DNA from: Acidobacteriota bacterium
Lineage (GTDB): Bacteria > Acidobacteriota > Terriglobia > Bryobacterales > Bryobacteraceae
NCBI GenBank assembly: GCA_018268715.1
Contig: JAFDVZ010000011.1
Span: 248,001 to 312,000 of the forward strand
Direction of reading: 5' to 3'
Length of the DNA stretch: 64,000 bases
A model generated the notes under the pieces. That model was not told the DNA's origin. It saw only the letters and a list, made by a program, of their open reading frames with translations, and made no database searches. The translations under genes and the position numbers were made by a program. Positions 54,932 to 62,037 of the stretch are shown here, piece after piece; position 1 is the first letter of the stretch; each line of letters begins with the position of its first letter.

Positions 54932-55084
54932 AGGGCCAATTCTCAATTATGACCGGTTCCAGCCTGTGGATATTCTGCGTCGCGATTCCATATACTCGCC
55001 GAATGCGATTCTAGCGACATTGCGCCGTTCTCCCGGTCGTTTCCACGGCGGCGACTTCTCAAAGCCTGAGGCTGACCGGTCGCG

Positions 55085-55407
55085 TCGATTACGAGGATGC
55101 GGCCGCCCGCGAACCCATGACGGTCCACCCCCCGACGGCGCCCTATTCGTCACGGCTTAGGGCCAGCCGCCGCGCCCCGACGCGCTGGCGCAGCCTGGAT
55201 GACGGGGCAACTGGGGCCGCGTGGCCCTGGGCTCGGCGCAGGACGGAGCGACCGGAAACTCAGACGTCGCACTGGCCGTGGCCCCGACGGCGAGTTGTAC
55301 TTCGGAAATCTCCTGTTCGACCGCGCGGATGCAGGGCGTACAGGTTGGCGTGAGTCGGGATCCCGGCCGATCCTGGCGCTGGAGCCTCATCGCCAGGCAG
55401 CCTTACG
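55085..55407 (+). pseudogene. Decayed sialidase-like (BNR/Asp-box) gene remnant
   Basis: Not an intact gene. In one frame: PDGALFVTA, TAG (55158-55160), GQPP..., TGA (55200-55202), then RGNWGRVALGSAQDGATGNS and DVALAVAP. A lost base near 55280 shifts to DGELYFGNLLFDRADA, and an extra base near 55335 restores the first frame for VQVGVSRDPGRSWRWSLIA, which contains an Asp-box (S-x-D-x-G-x-S-W). The pattern NSDVxLAVAPDGxLYF...VGVSRDxGxxW is that of sialidase-like beta-propeller proteins. It stops where nupC ends at 55408, so the 3' part is lost. The 5' limit is vague. The identification is by eye. Confidence 0.5.
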
Positions 55408-56625
55408 CTACAGCAGCACGCCAGCGATACAGGCGGACATGAAGTTCGCCATCGTTCCGGCCGCCACGGCCTTCAGCCCCATACGCGCAAGGTCGCTCTT
55501 CCGGTTCGGAGCCAGCGCGCCGATGCCGCCGATCTGAATGGCGATCGAGCTCAGATTCGCAAAGCCGCACAACGCGTAAGTGGCGATGGTGAACGACTTC
55601 GGATCAAGCGTCCCCTTCAGCTTCCCCAAATCGATGAACGCCACGAATTCGTTCAGGATCAGCCGAGTCCCCAGCAGGTTGCCCACGCTCGCGCAATCGT
55701 TCCAACTCACGCCGATCAGCCACGCCACCGGCGCGAACAGCCAGCCCAGCACGGTCTGCATGGACGTAGGAAACCAGCCGATATAGCTGTGAACCCAGCC
55801 GAAGATGCCGTTCACCATCGCGATCAGCGCGATGAAGGCGATCAGCATGGCGCCGATATTCAACGCCAATTGCAGACCGTCGCCCGCGCCCCGCGCCGCG
55901 GCGTCGATCACGTTGACGCCCGGCTTCTCCACTTCGATATGAACGTTCCCGGTGGTGGCCGGCTTTTCCGTCTCCGGAACCAGTAATTTCGCGATCATGA
56001 TGGTGGCCGGAGCGGTCAGGATCACGGCGGTCAACAGGTGTACGATGCTGACGCCCGCAACCCGCACATAGGCCGCCATCACGGCGCCCGACACGTGCGC
56101 CATGCCGCAGGCCATGATGGTGAACAGCTCGGATTCAGTGAGTCCGGCCAGGAACGGCCGAATGGTCAGCGGCGCTTCGGTCTGCCCCATGAAGATGCTG
56201 GCCGCCACGTTGGTGGACTCCGCCCCGCTGGTGCCGAACACGCGCAGCATCAGGATCGCCATCCAACGCACCAGAAATTGCATGATGCCGAAGTAATACA
56301 GGATGGCGAAAAACGAGGCGATAAAGATGACGATGGGCAGCACCTGGAAGGCGAACACCAGTCCCACCGGCGGCTGGTTGAATCCCAGCTTGCCGAAGAC
56401 GAACTGGCTGCCCTCGTCGGCGTAGGAGAGCATATGATTCACCCCGTCGCTGATGGACTGGAAGGCCCACGCAAACGGCGTCTTCAGCACCAGGAAAGCG
56501 AAGGCGAACTGCAGCCCCAGCCCCCACAGGAGCACTCTCTTCTGAATGGCGCGGCGATTCGCGGAAAAAAGCACCGCGACGCCGACAATGACAATTAGCC
56601 CGATGACACCGGTGAAGCGCGACAT
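55408..56625 (-). CDS. nupC: Concentrative nucleoside transporter NupC
   Basis: 405 residues from the ATG at 56625. Multi-TM CNT protein: N-terminal TMs, GFNQPPVGLVFAFQVLPIVIF, the substrate-site motif AESTNVAASIFMGQTEAPL, NEFVAF near the C-terminus and a final TM (GGIGALAPNRKSD, then AAGTMANFMSACIAGVLL). It imports nucleosides with H+ or Na+ across the inner membrane, supplying the phosphorylases and deaminase encoded around it. The pyrimidine phosphorylase gene lies 95 nt upstream on the same strand. Confidence 0.95.
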   Translation of the reverse strand: MSRFTGVIGLIVIVGVAVLFSANRRAIQKRVLLWGLGLQFAFAFLVLKTPFAWAFQSISDGVNHMLSYADEGSQFVFGKLGFNQPPVGLVFAFQVLPIVIFIASFFAILYYFGIMQFLVRWMAILMLRVFGTSGAESTNVAASIFMGQTEAPLTIRPFLAGLTESELFTIMACGMAHVSGAVMAAYVRVAGVSIVHLLTAVILTAPATIMIAKLLVPETEKPATTGNVHIEVEKPGVNVIDAAARGAGDGLQLALNIGAMLIAFIALIAMVNGIFGWVHSYIGWFPTSMQTVLGWLFAPVAWLIGVSWNDCASVGNLLGTRLILNEFVAFIDLGKLKGTLDPKSFTIATYALCGFANLSSIAIQIGGIGALAPNRKSDLARMGLKAVAAGTMANFMSACIAGVLL

Positions 56626-56720
56626 GTTGTGGTGACTGACCCCGCCAGCGCGCAATTCCCGGCCGCCGGCGCCCGCGCGGCGCTCACACGGTCATTCCGG
56701 AAACGACAGGCTGGAAGAAC

Positions 56721-58025
56721 TCAGCCTACCACTTCCAGGATCAGCTCGCGATCCTCGGCCGGTTGCCCGGAGATGCGGAAGGCGTCTTCCACCAATTGGG
56801 AGGCGTCTTCAAGATGCGCTTCATTGGTGTAATACAAGCGGCACAGCACGCCGCCCGCGTCCACCTTGTTGCCCACCTTCACTTCCAGAATCACGCCGAC
56901 CGCCGGGTCGATGGCGTCGTCCTTGGCGTCGCGGCCCGCTCCGATCATCGCCGACGCAAGGCCGATGTACTCGGCGTCGATCGCCGTGACAAAGCCAGCG
57001 CGCGGCGACGTGATCTCCAGTACGCCCGTCGCGTTCGGCAGCAACTCGAACCGATCGAGCACCTGCGGATTGCCGCCCTGCGCCTGGATCACTTCCTTGA
57101 ACTTCTTGTATCCCGAACCGTCGAGCAGCTTCCGCTGCGCCAACTCGCGCGCCTCATCGAGCGTGCCCACGATCTTGCCGAGGAAGATCATCCGCGCCGC
57201 CAGTTCCAACGAGATCCGCGTCAGGTCCGTAGGCCCGGCGTTCTGCAGCGTCTGCGACACTTCCATGATCTCGAGCGCGTTGCCCACCGCGTAGCCGAGC
57301 GGCTGGTTCATGTCGGTGATCAGCGCCTGGACGCGCTTGTCCACCCGTCGCCCGATGCCGACCATCAACTGCGCCAACCGGCGTGCGTCGACCTGACGCT
57401 TCATGAAGGCGCCGGAGCCGACCTTCACATCCAGCACCAGCGCGTCCAACCCCACCGCCAGCTTCTTCGACATGATCGAGGAAGCGATCAGCGGAATCGA
57501 CTCCACCGTGGCCGTGGCGTCCCGCAGCGCATACAATTTGCGATCGGCCGGCGTGATCTCGTCCGATTGCCCGATGAAAGCCAGCTTGTGCTTGGCCAGG
57601 TGCTCGCGGAACTCGTCGATGGTCAGATTCGTGCGGAAGCCGGGAATCGCCTCGAGCTTATCCAGCGTGCCGCCCGTATGCCCCAGCGCGCGGCCCGAAA
57701 TCATCGGCACCACGACGCCCGCGGCCGCCGCCAGTGGGGCCGCAATGAGGCTGGTCTTGTCTCCGACGCCGCCCGTCGAATGCTTGTCGACTTTCACGCC
57801 GGGAATGCCGGAAAGATCCAGCGTGACGCCCGATTTCACCATCGAATCGGTCAGCGCCGACACTTCCCGGTCCGACATGTGCGTAAAAAAGACGGCCATC
57901 AGGAACGCGGACATCTGATAGTCGGGAATATCACCGCGGGTATAACCCTCAATCAGATGAACAACTTCCTCGGGTGATAGCTCCTCGCCATCCCGCTTTC
58001 TATGAATCAGGTCGACAGTCCGCAT
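56721..58025 (-). CDS. pdp: Pyrimidine-nucleoside/thymidine phosphorylase
   Basis: 434 residues. Family signature SGRALGHTGGTLDKLEAIPG; phosphate-binding KHSTGGVGDKTSL; KLYALRDATATVESIPLIASSIMSKKLA; DVKVGSGAFMK; C-terminal alpha/beta domain. It cleaves uridine and thymidine to the base and (deoxy)ribose-1-phosphate. Length fits Pdp (about 433) as well as DeoA (about 440), so substrate range (uridine plus thymidine, or thymidine only) is open. It begins the leftward pdp-nupC unit. Confidence 0.94.
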   Translation of the reverse strand: MRTVDLIHRKRDGEELSPEEVVHLIEGYTRGDIPDYQMSAFLMAVFFTHMSDREVSALTDSMVKSGVTLDLSGIPGVKVDKHSTGGVGDKTSLIAAPLAAAAGVVVPMISGRALGHTGGTLDKLEAIPGFRTNLTIDEFREHLAKHKLAFIGQSDEITPADRKLYALRDATATVESIPLIASSIMSKKLAVGLDALVLDVKVGSGAFMKRQVDARRLAQLMVGIGRRVDKRVQALITDMNQPLGYAVGNALEIMEVSQTLQNAGPTDLTRISLELAARMIFLGKIVGTLDEARELAQRKLLDGSGYKKFKEVIQAQGGNPQVLDRFELLPNATGVLEITSPRAGFVTAIDAEYIGLASAMIGAGRDAKDDAIDPAVGVILEVKVGNKVDAGGVLCRLYYTNEAHLEDASQLVEDAFRISGQPAEDRELILEVVG

Positions 58026-58166
58026 TAAGAACCCAGGGTAGCACCTTATCTGACTGAAAGCAAAGGAACAGCGGAGTTGCTATCGGCGGGCGGTATTCGA
58101 TTGCGGCGCTGCCCGGCGTTCGAGCGCTGCGTGATCGGCCTGTCCCAATCGCCCCGCGTGAATCGT

Positions 58167-58979
58167 TCAGCGGCTCAACTGGGGAAGAGAATGAACGAAC
58201 TTGCCGGAGAAAATCTCGGCAAACAAAGCCAGGATCTCTTCGTGAACAACACCATTATCCGTCAAAAGGTGCGGTCCGTCGAGTGTCGCCCGACCGCCCC
58301 TCATGTCCGAAATTGCGCCGCCCGCCTCCTCAACAATCAGGAGCCCGGCGGCCATGTCCCACGAGTTCAAACCGAATTCCCAGAACGCGTCCAACCGCCC
58401 GCTGGCCACGTAGGCCAGATCGATGGCGGCCGCGCCGGCCCGCCGTACGCCGTGGGTGCGCATGGCCAGTTCGTAATAGAAATGGATGTTGACGTTGGCG
58501 TGGCGCTTGCGGCTTGGGAAGCCCGTCGCCACCAGCGCATCGTCCAGCCGCGCCGCGCGAGATACGCGAATCGGCGATCCGTTCAGCGTAGCCCCACCGC
58601 CTCGTTCGGCGGCGAATATCTCGTCGCGGGTCGGATCGTAGATCACGCCCGCCACCATCTCGCCGGCCCGTTCCAGCCCCATGGAAACCGCCCAAACCGG
58701 GAAGCCGTGGGCAAAGTTCGTGGTGCCGTCGACAGGATCCACGTACCAGCGGTACTCCGAGCCGGTCAGGTGACCGCCCCCCTCCTCGCCCACGATGTCG
58801 TGCGAAGGCAGCCGCTCCCGCAGCCGGCTGACGATCAGCTTTTCAGAGTTGCGATCGGCTTCCGTCACCAGGTCGAATTCGCCCTTCAGTTCGAAGGGCA
58901 CGCGGCGATCGAAATATCCCTTGGCCAGCGCGCCGGCTTCGCGCGCAATCTCCATGCCGGTCTCAAGAAACGAAGACAA
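58167..58979 (-). CDS. suhB: Inositol-1-monophosphatase family protein (SuhB-like)
   Basis: 270 residues from TTG 58979, which matches the family N-terminus (FLETGMEIAREAGALAKGYF); ATG 58955 would drop eight residues. Metal sites: GEEGGG, WYVDPVDGTTNFAHGFP, and C-terminal FGLNSWDMAAGLLIVEEAGG. It dephosphorylates inositol-1-phosphate or related sugar phosphates; SuhB in E. coli also acts on rRNA transcription. It starts 3 nt after the Hfq-like gene, suggesting co-transcription. Confidence 0.93.
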   Translation of the reverse strand: MSSFLETGMEIAREAGALAKGYFDRRVPFELKGEFDLVTEADRNSEKLIVSRLRERLPSHDIVGEEGGGHLTGSEYRWYVDPVDGTTNFAHGFPVWAVSMGLERAGEMVAGVIYDPTRDEIFAAERGGGATLNGSPIRVSRAARLDDALVATGFPSRKRHANVNIHFYYELAMRTHGVRRAGAAAIDLAYVASGRLDAFWEFGLNSWDMAAGLLIVEEAGGAISDMRGGRATLDGPHLLTDNGVVHEEILALFAEIFSGKFVHSLPQLSR

Positions 58980-58982
58980 GCG

Positions 58983-59279
58983 TTACTTGATGTCCTTTCG
59001 CGGAGACTGGGCGCTCTCGTCTTCAAACAGGTACTTGATGTCATGCTTGAAGATGAACAGGTTGGGGCCGTCCTCGCGCGTGATGCGGATGAAATCGGAA
59101 TCGTAGAATTCCACGCGGCCCGCTACGATTTCGTTGTTGACCAGCTTGACGCGCACCGGCGTCCCGCATTCGATCAACTTCTTCAGGTATTTGGGCTCCT
59201 CGAAGGTCTGTTCCTGCGGCTTGACCTTCTTGCTCTCTGCGGGAGCGGTGGCGCGGGCGAGCGGGGGCTTGAGGTTCAT
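58983..59279 (-). CDS. hfq: Hfq-like Sm-fold RNA chaperone
   Basis: 98 residues. Sm1: KYLKKLIECGTPVRVKLVNNEIVAGRVEFYDSDFIRI; Sm2: FIFKHDIKYLF, with the F/Y-K-H signature of the Hfq RNA-binding pocket. It has a 27-residue basic/Pro-rich N-terminal extension and a short C-terminal tail; the usual QxxxLN start helix is altered (EPKYLKKL). Hfq hexamers bind U-rich sRNA and mRNA. This divergent form is assigned by motif; symbol is by similarity. It is followed at once by suhB. Confidence 0.8.
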   Translation of the reverse strand: MNLKPPLARATAPAESKKVKPQEQTFEEPKYLKKLIECGTPVRVKLVNNEIVAGRVEFYDSDFIRITREDGPNLFIFKHDIKYLFEDESAQSPRKDIK

Positions 59280-59305
59280 GGCCTTTCGAGGACTTCGGGC
59301 GCCGT

Positions 59306-60211
59306 TCAGCGCTCAGAATCACCATAATAGCCGCTTCTCGTTTGGACCCGCAAACCGGGCCGGTCGAGCGTCACCCGGAGTTTGTGGAAGCGCTCCTTCG
59401 TCCGGGCCAGATTTCGCGGGTAATACCCGATCAGATACTGCGTCCGCAGGTCCCGCAGGATGGTCGAAAATGCGTCGTCCAACTGCAACCCGATGCTCGG
59501 GGCGAACACGTGGCCGCCGGTCCCCGCGGCGAACGATTCGAGCGCGTTCTCGCCCCCGATATTCCGCCCCGCGTCGTTGGTGATGGGCATCACCAGAATC
59601 GGATAGATCACCGCATCGGCCATCTGCACGGCCTCGAGCGCCTGGTGAAAGGTCCGCGAACTCGTCGTATCGCCGCCGTCGGTGATCACGATAATCACAT
59701 GCCGGCCCTCGCGCGTTTCGATCTCCCGCGAGGCGAACCACAACGCGTCGTAAAGGCAGGTGCCCGCCTCTCCCTTCAGCCCCCGCAGACTCCTGTCGAT
59801 CTGCTGCGGACTGCGGATCCACCGTGTGCGCTGCACCACTTCCCAGTTGAAGCTGTACAACGTGGCGCGGTCGTCCGGATTCCCCTCGGCAAACAGCGCC
59901 TTGGTGAATCGCGTCACCGAATCGATCTCGTACTTCAGCTCCTTGCCCGTCGACCCGCTGTTGTCGATCAGGATCGCCACCGACAGCGGCTGCTCGGTGT
60001 GCCGCTCAAAGACCGAGATCTGCTGCTCCACGCCGTTGTCGAAGATGCGGAAGTTCTGCTTGCCCAGCCCGAGCGCCGGCGCGCCTTCGCGATCCTTCAC
60101 GGTCACCAGCAGACGCACCAGCTCCACATTGGCGCGAAACACGGGCTCCTGCGCGGCGGCCATCGCGACAGCCAGACCCGCGGCGGCTATCGCTGCAAGG
60201 ATTCGTCCCAC
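59306..60211 (-). CDS. VWFA-related acidobacterial domain protein, secreted
   Basis: 301 residues. Signal peptide (AAIAAAGLAVAMAAAQ). N-terminal beta region NVELVRLLVTVKDREGAPALGL and FRIFDNGVEQQISVF, then a von Willebrand A domain with MIDAS DNSGS (about 84-88), Thr in ETREGRHVIIVITDGGDTTSS, and a closing beta domain YLIGYYPRNL. This architecture (TIGR03436) is expanded in Acidobacteria and probably mediates metal-dependent surface or periplasmic interactions. Its start lies 25 nt inside the MoaD-MoaE gene end, indicating an operon by overlap only; a functional link is not evident. Confidence 0.9.
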   Translation of the reverse strand: MGRILAAIAAAGLAVAMAAAQEPVFRANVELVRLLVTVKDREGAPALGLGKQNFRIFDNGVEQQISVFERHTEQPLSVAILIDNSGSTGKELKYEIDSVTRFTKALFAEGNPDDRATLYSFNWEVVQRTRWIRSPQQIDRSLRGLKGEAGTCLYDALWFASREIETREGRHVIIVITDGGDTTSSRTFHQALEAVQMADAVIYPILVMPITNDAGRNIGGENALESFAAGTGGHVFAPSIGLQLDDAFSTILRDLRTQYLIGYYPRNLARTKERFHKLRVTLDRPGLRVQTRSGYYGDSER

Positions 60212-60906
60212 TCGCCTTCAACCCACACCTCGCCGTCGGCGAAGTGCTCCTTTTTCCAGATGGGGACCGTGCGCTTCAACCGGTTGATCGCCTCGAGCGC
60301 AGCCTCGAAAGCGGGCCTGCGATGCGGCGCCGTCACCACGATGGCCACGCTCGTCTCCCCGATTTCCATCCGGCCCAGCCGGTGCACCATGGCGATGCGT
60401 CCAATCGCGTGGCCCCGCGCGATCTCGCGACCGAGCTCGGCCATCACCCGGATCGCCATCGCCTCGTAGCACTCGTAATCGAGGTAGCGCGTCGCCCTGC
60501 CCTTCGTGTTATTGCGGACGACCCCTTCGAAATCCACCACCGCCCCGTCCTCGCCGCGAAGCATCAGGACGGCCAGCGCGCGCGCGTCGATGGGATCGCG
60601 AGTCAGGGCGAAAAAATGCCCGCCCTCCTCATCGCGAACCACGTGCGTATACGCCGGACCCGACCCGCCGCTCACCGGCGGCAGCAGCGCGATCTCATCG
60701 CCGTCGCCCACCGCCGCCGAACGCCCCGTGAACATCTGATTGCGCGCGATGACAATCGATCCGGCCAGCCCGCCGAGCTTGGGAAACCGTTGCGCGTAGT
60801 GGTCGAAGACGTCGCCGGCCGTGGCCGTCTCACCCAATTCCAGGGTGTCCTGGGCCCGTCCCGCGATGTCTTTTAACTGTCCAAAGAATAGAACGGTCAC
60901 GCGCAC
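60187..60906 (-). CDS. moaX: MoaD-MoaE fusion, molybdopterin synthase (MoaX-like)
   Basis: 239 residues from GTG. Residues 1-81 are MoaD (RVTVLFFGQLKDIAG; FPKLGG; DGDEIALLPPVSGG), with Gly80-Gly81 at the position that is the free thiocarboxylate end of normal MoaD. Residues about 92-239 are MoaE (GAVVDFEGVVRNN; YLDYECYEAMA; HRLGRMEIGETSVAIVV; VPIWKKEHFADG). In M. tuberculosis a similar MoaX is cleaved after the Gly-Gly. Here SGPAYTHVV follows the pair and cleavage is expected but unproven. It makes molybdopterin from precursor Z in the cytosol. No other moa gene is in the window. Confidence 0.93.
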   Translation of the reverse strand: MRVTVLFFGQLKDIAGRAQDTLELGETATAGDVFDHYAQRFPKLGGLAGSIVIARNQMFTGRSAAVGDGDEIALLPPVSGGSGPAYTHVVRDEEGGHFFALTRDPIDARALAVLMLRGEDGAVVDFEGVVRNNTKGRATRYLDYECYEAMAIRVMAELGREIARGHAIGRIAMVHRLGRMEIGETSVAIVVTAPHRRPAFEAALEAINRLKRTVPIWKKEHFADGEVWVEGEWDESLQR

Positions 60907-60977
60907 GTCTCAAATGTAGCAGACTGTCGCGAAACCACCTGGGTTCCAAAGAAAGACGAAGAAATCGCCGCCGCGGC

Positions 60978-62009
60978 TTACTTAGCCGCCTCGAAAGCCT
61001 TCCGCACGGCCGTGTAAGCCGGCTTCGGCTGATAGGCCTTATCGAAGATCAACGCCTCGCCGGTCCCCTTGAACACGCCGGGAATCCAGGAGTGCTTGTC
61101 CGTGACGCCCCACACCTGGATCGCCTTGCAGGCGGAAAACTTCAGGCACCCGCGCACCACGCGCTCATAGATCTCGGCCTGCTTCACCAAATCGGCCGGA
61201 TCCGCCTTGCCGCTGGCGTCGACAGGCACGCGCACGTCCAACTCCGTGATCTCGACGATCATCCCCAGCTTCTCGAATCGCTCGATATTCGCCTCATAGG
61301 TGTCCAGGTTCGGCTTCAGCGTCAGGTGCATCTGAAGCCCGACGCCGTCAATCGGCACGCCCCGAGCCTTGAAGTCCTTCACCATCGCGTACATCGCGTC
61401 CGACTTCGCGCAAATCGCCTCGTTGTTGTAGTCGTTATAGAACAGCTTGGCGTCCGGATCGGCCGCGCGAGCCCACTTGAACGCCTGCTCGATGTAGCCC
61501 GTCCCCTGGAGCCCGATGCCCGGCTTGTCGTACCAGATCGTGCTGCGCATCGTCCCGTCGTCGTTGAAAGCCTCGTTCACCACGTCCCAGCCGATCATCT
61601 TGCCGCGGAAATGGCGCATCACCGCCGCGATATGCGACTCGAGGATCCCGTTCAACTGCACCGGCGTAAACGACCCCTTGGTCAGCCACGCCGGATTCTG
61701 GTTATGCCAGACCAGCGTATGTCCCCGCATCCGCATGCCGTGCTTGGCGCCAAACTCCACCAGCGCATCGGCGCGCTGCCAGGCGTAGGTTTCCGGCGCC
61801 GGATGGATCGGGCCGAACTTCGTGTCATTCTCCGGCTCGAGTTGATTGAATTCGCGAGCGAGGACCGTGGGGTAGTCCCCCTCGTTCAAAAACAGCACGG
61901 CGCCCGCCGCGCCGAAATAAACGCCCTTCGACTTCGCAAGATCCCGCAAGGACTGGCCGGAAGCTGCCAGGGCCGCGGCAAGAATAACGCAGGATACCCG
62001 AATTGGCAT
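60978..62009 (-). CDS. GH10 endo-beta-1,4-xylanase, secreted
   Basis: 343 residues from the ATG at 62009, the start of a signal peptide (VSCVILAAALAASGQS). GH10 barrel: ENDTKFGPIHP, RMRGHTLVWHNQNP, acid/base Glu146 in WDVVNEAFND, nucleophile Glu256 in EITELDVRV, and GVTDKHSW near the end. It hydrolyses internal xylan bonds. No carbohydrate-binding module is attached. It is preceded on the same strand by the double metallo-beta-lactamase gene (28-nt gap), so they may share a transcript. Confidence 0.95.
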   Translation of the reverse strand: MPIRVSCVILAAALAASGQSLRDLAKSKGVYFGAAGAVLFLNEGDYPTVLAREFNQLEPENDTKFGPIHPAPETYAWQRADALVEFGAKHGMRMRGHTLVWHNQNPAWLTKGSFTPVQLNGILESHIAAVMRHFRGKMIGWDVVNEAFNDDGTMRSTIWYDKPGIGLQGTGYIEQAFKWARAADPDAKLFYNDYNNEAICAKSDAMYAMVKDFKARGVPIDGVGLQMHLTLKPNLDTYEANIERFEKLGMIVEITELDVRVPVDASGKADPADLVKQAEIYERVVRGCLKFSACKAIQVWGVTDKHSWIPGVFKGTGEALIFDKAYQPKPAYTAVRKAFEAAK

Positions 62010-62037
62010 GTATCTAATCCTATGCCCGGCCGCCCGC

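Noticed and set aside
54798-55160. Open frame over the punA start region on the plus strand
   Set aside because: Its first part is antisense to punA and only the last residues resemble the sialidase-like remnant; no intact gene.
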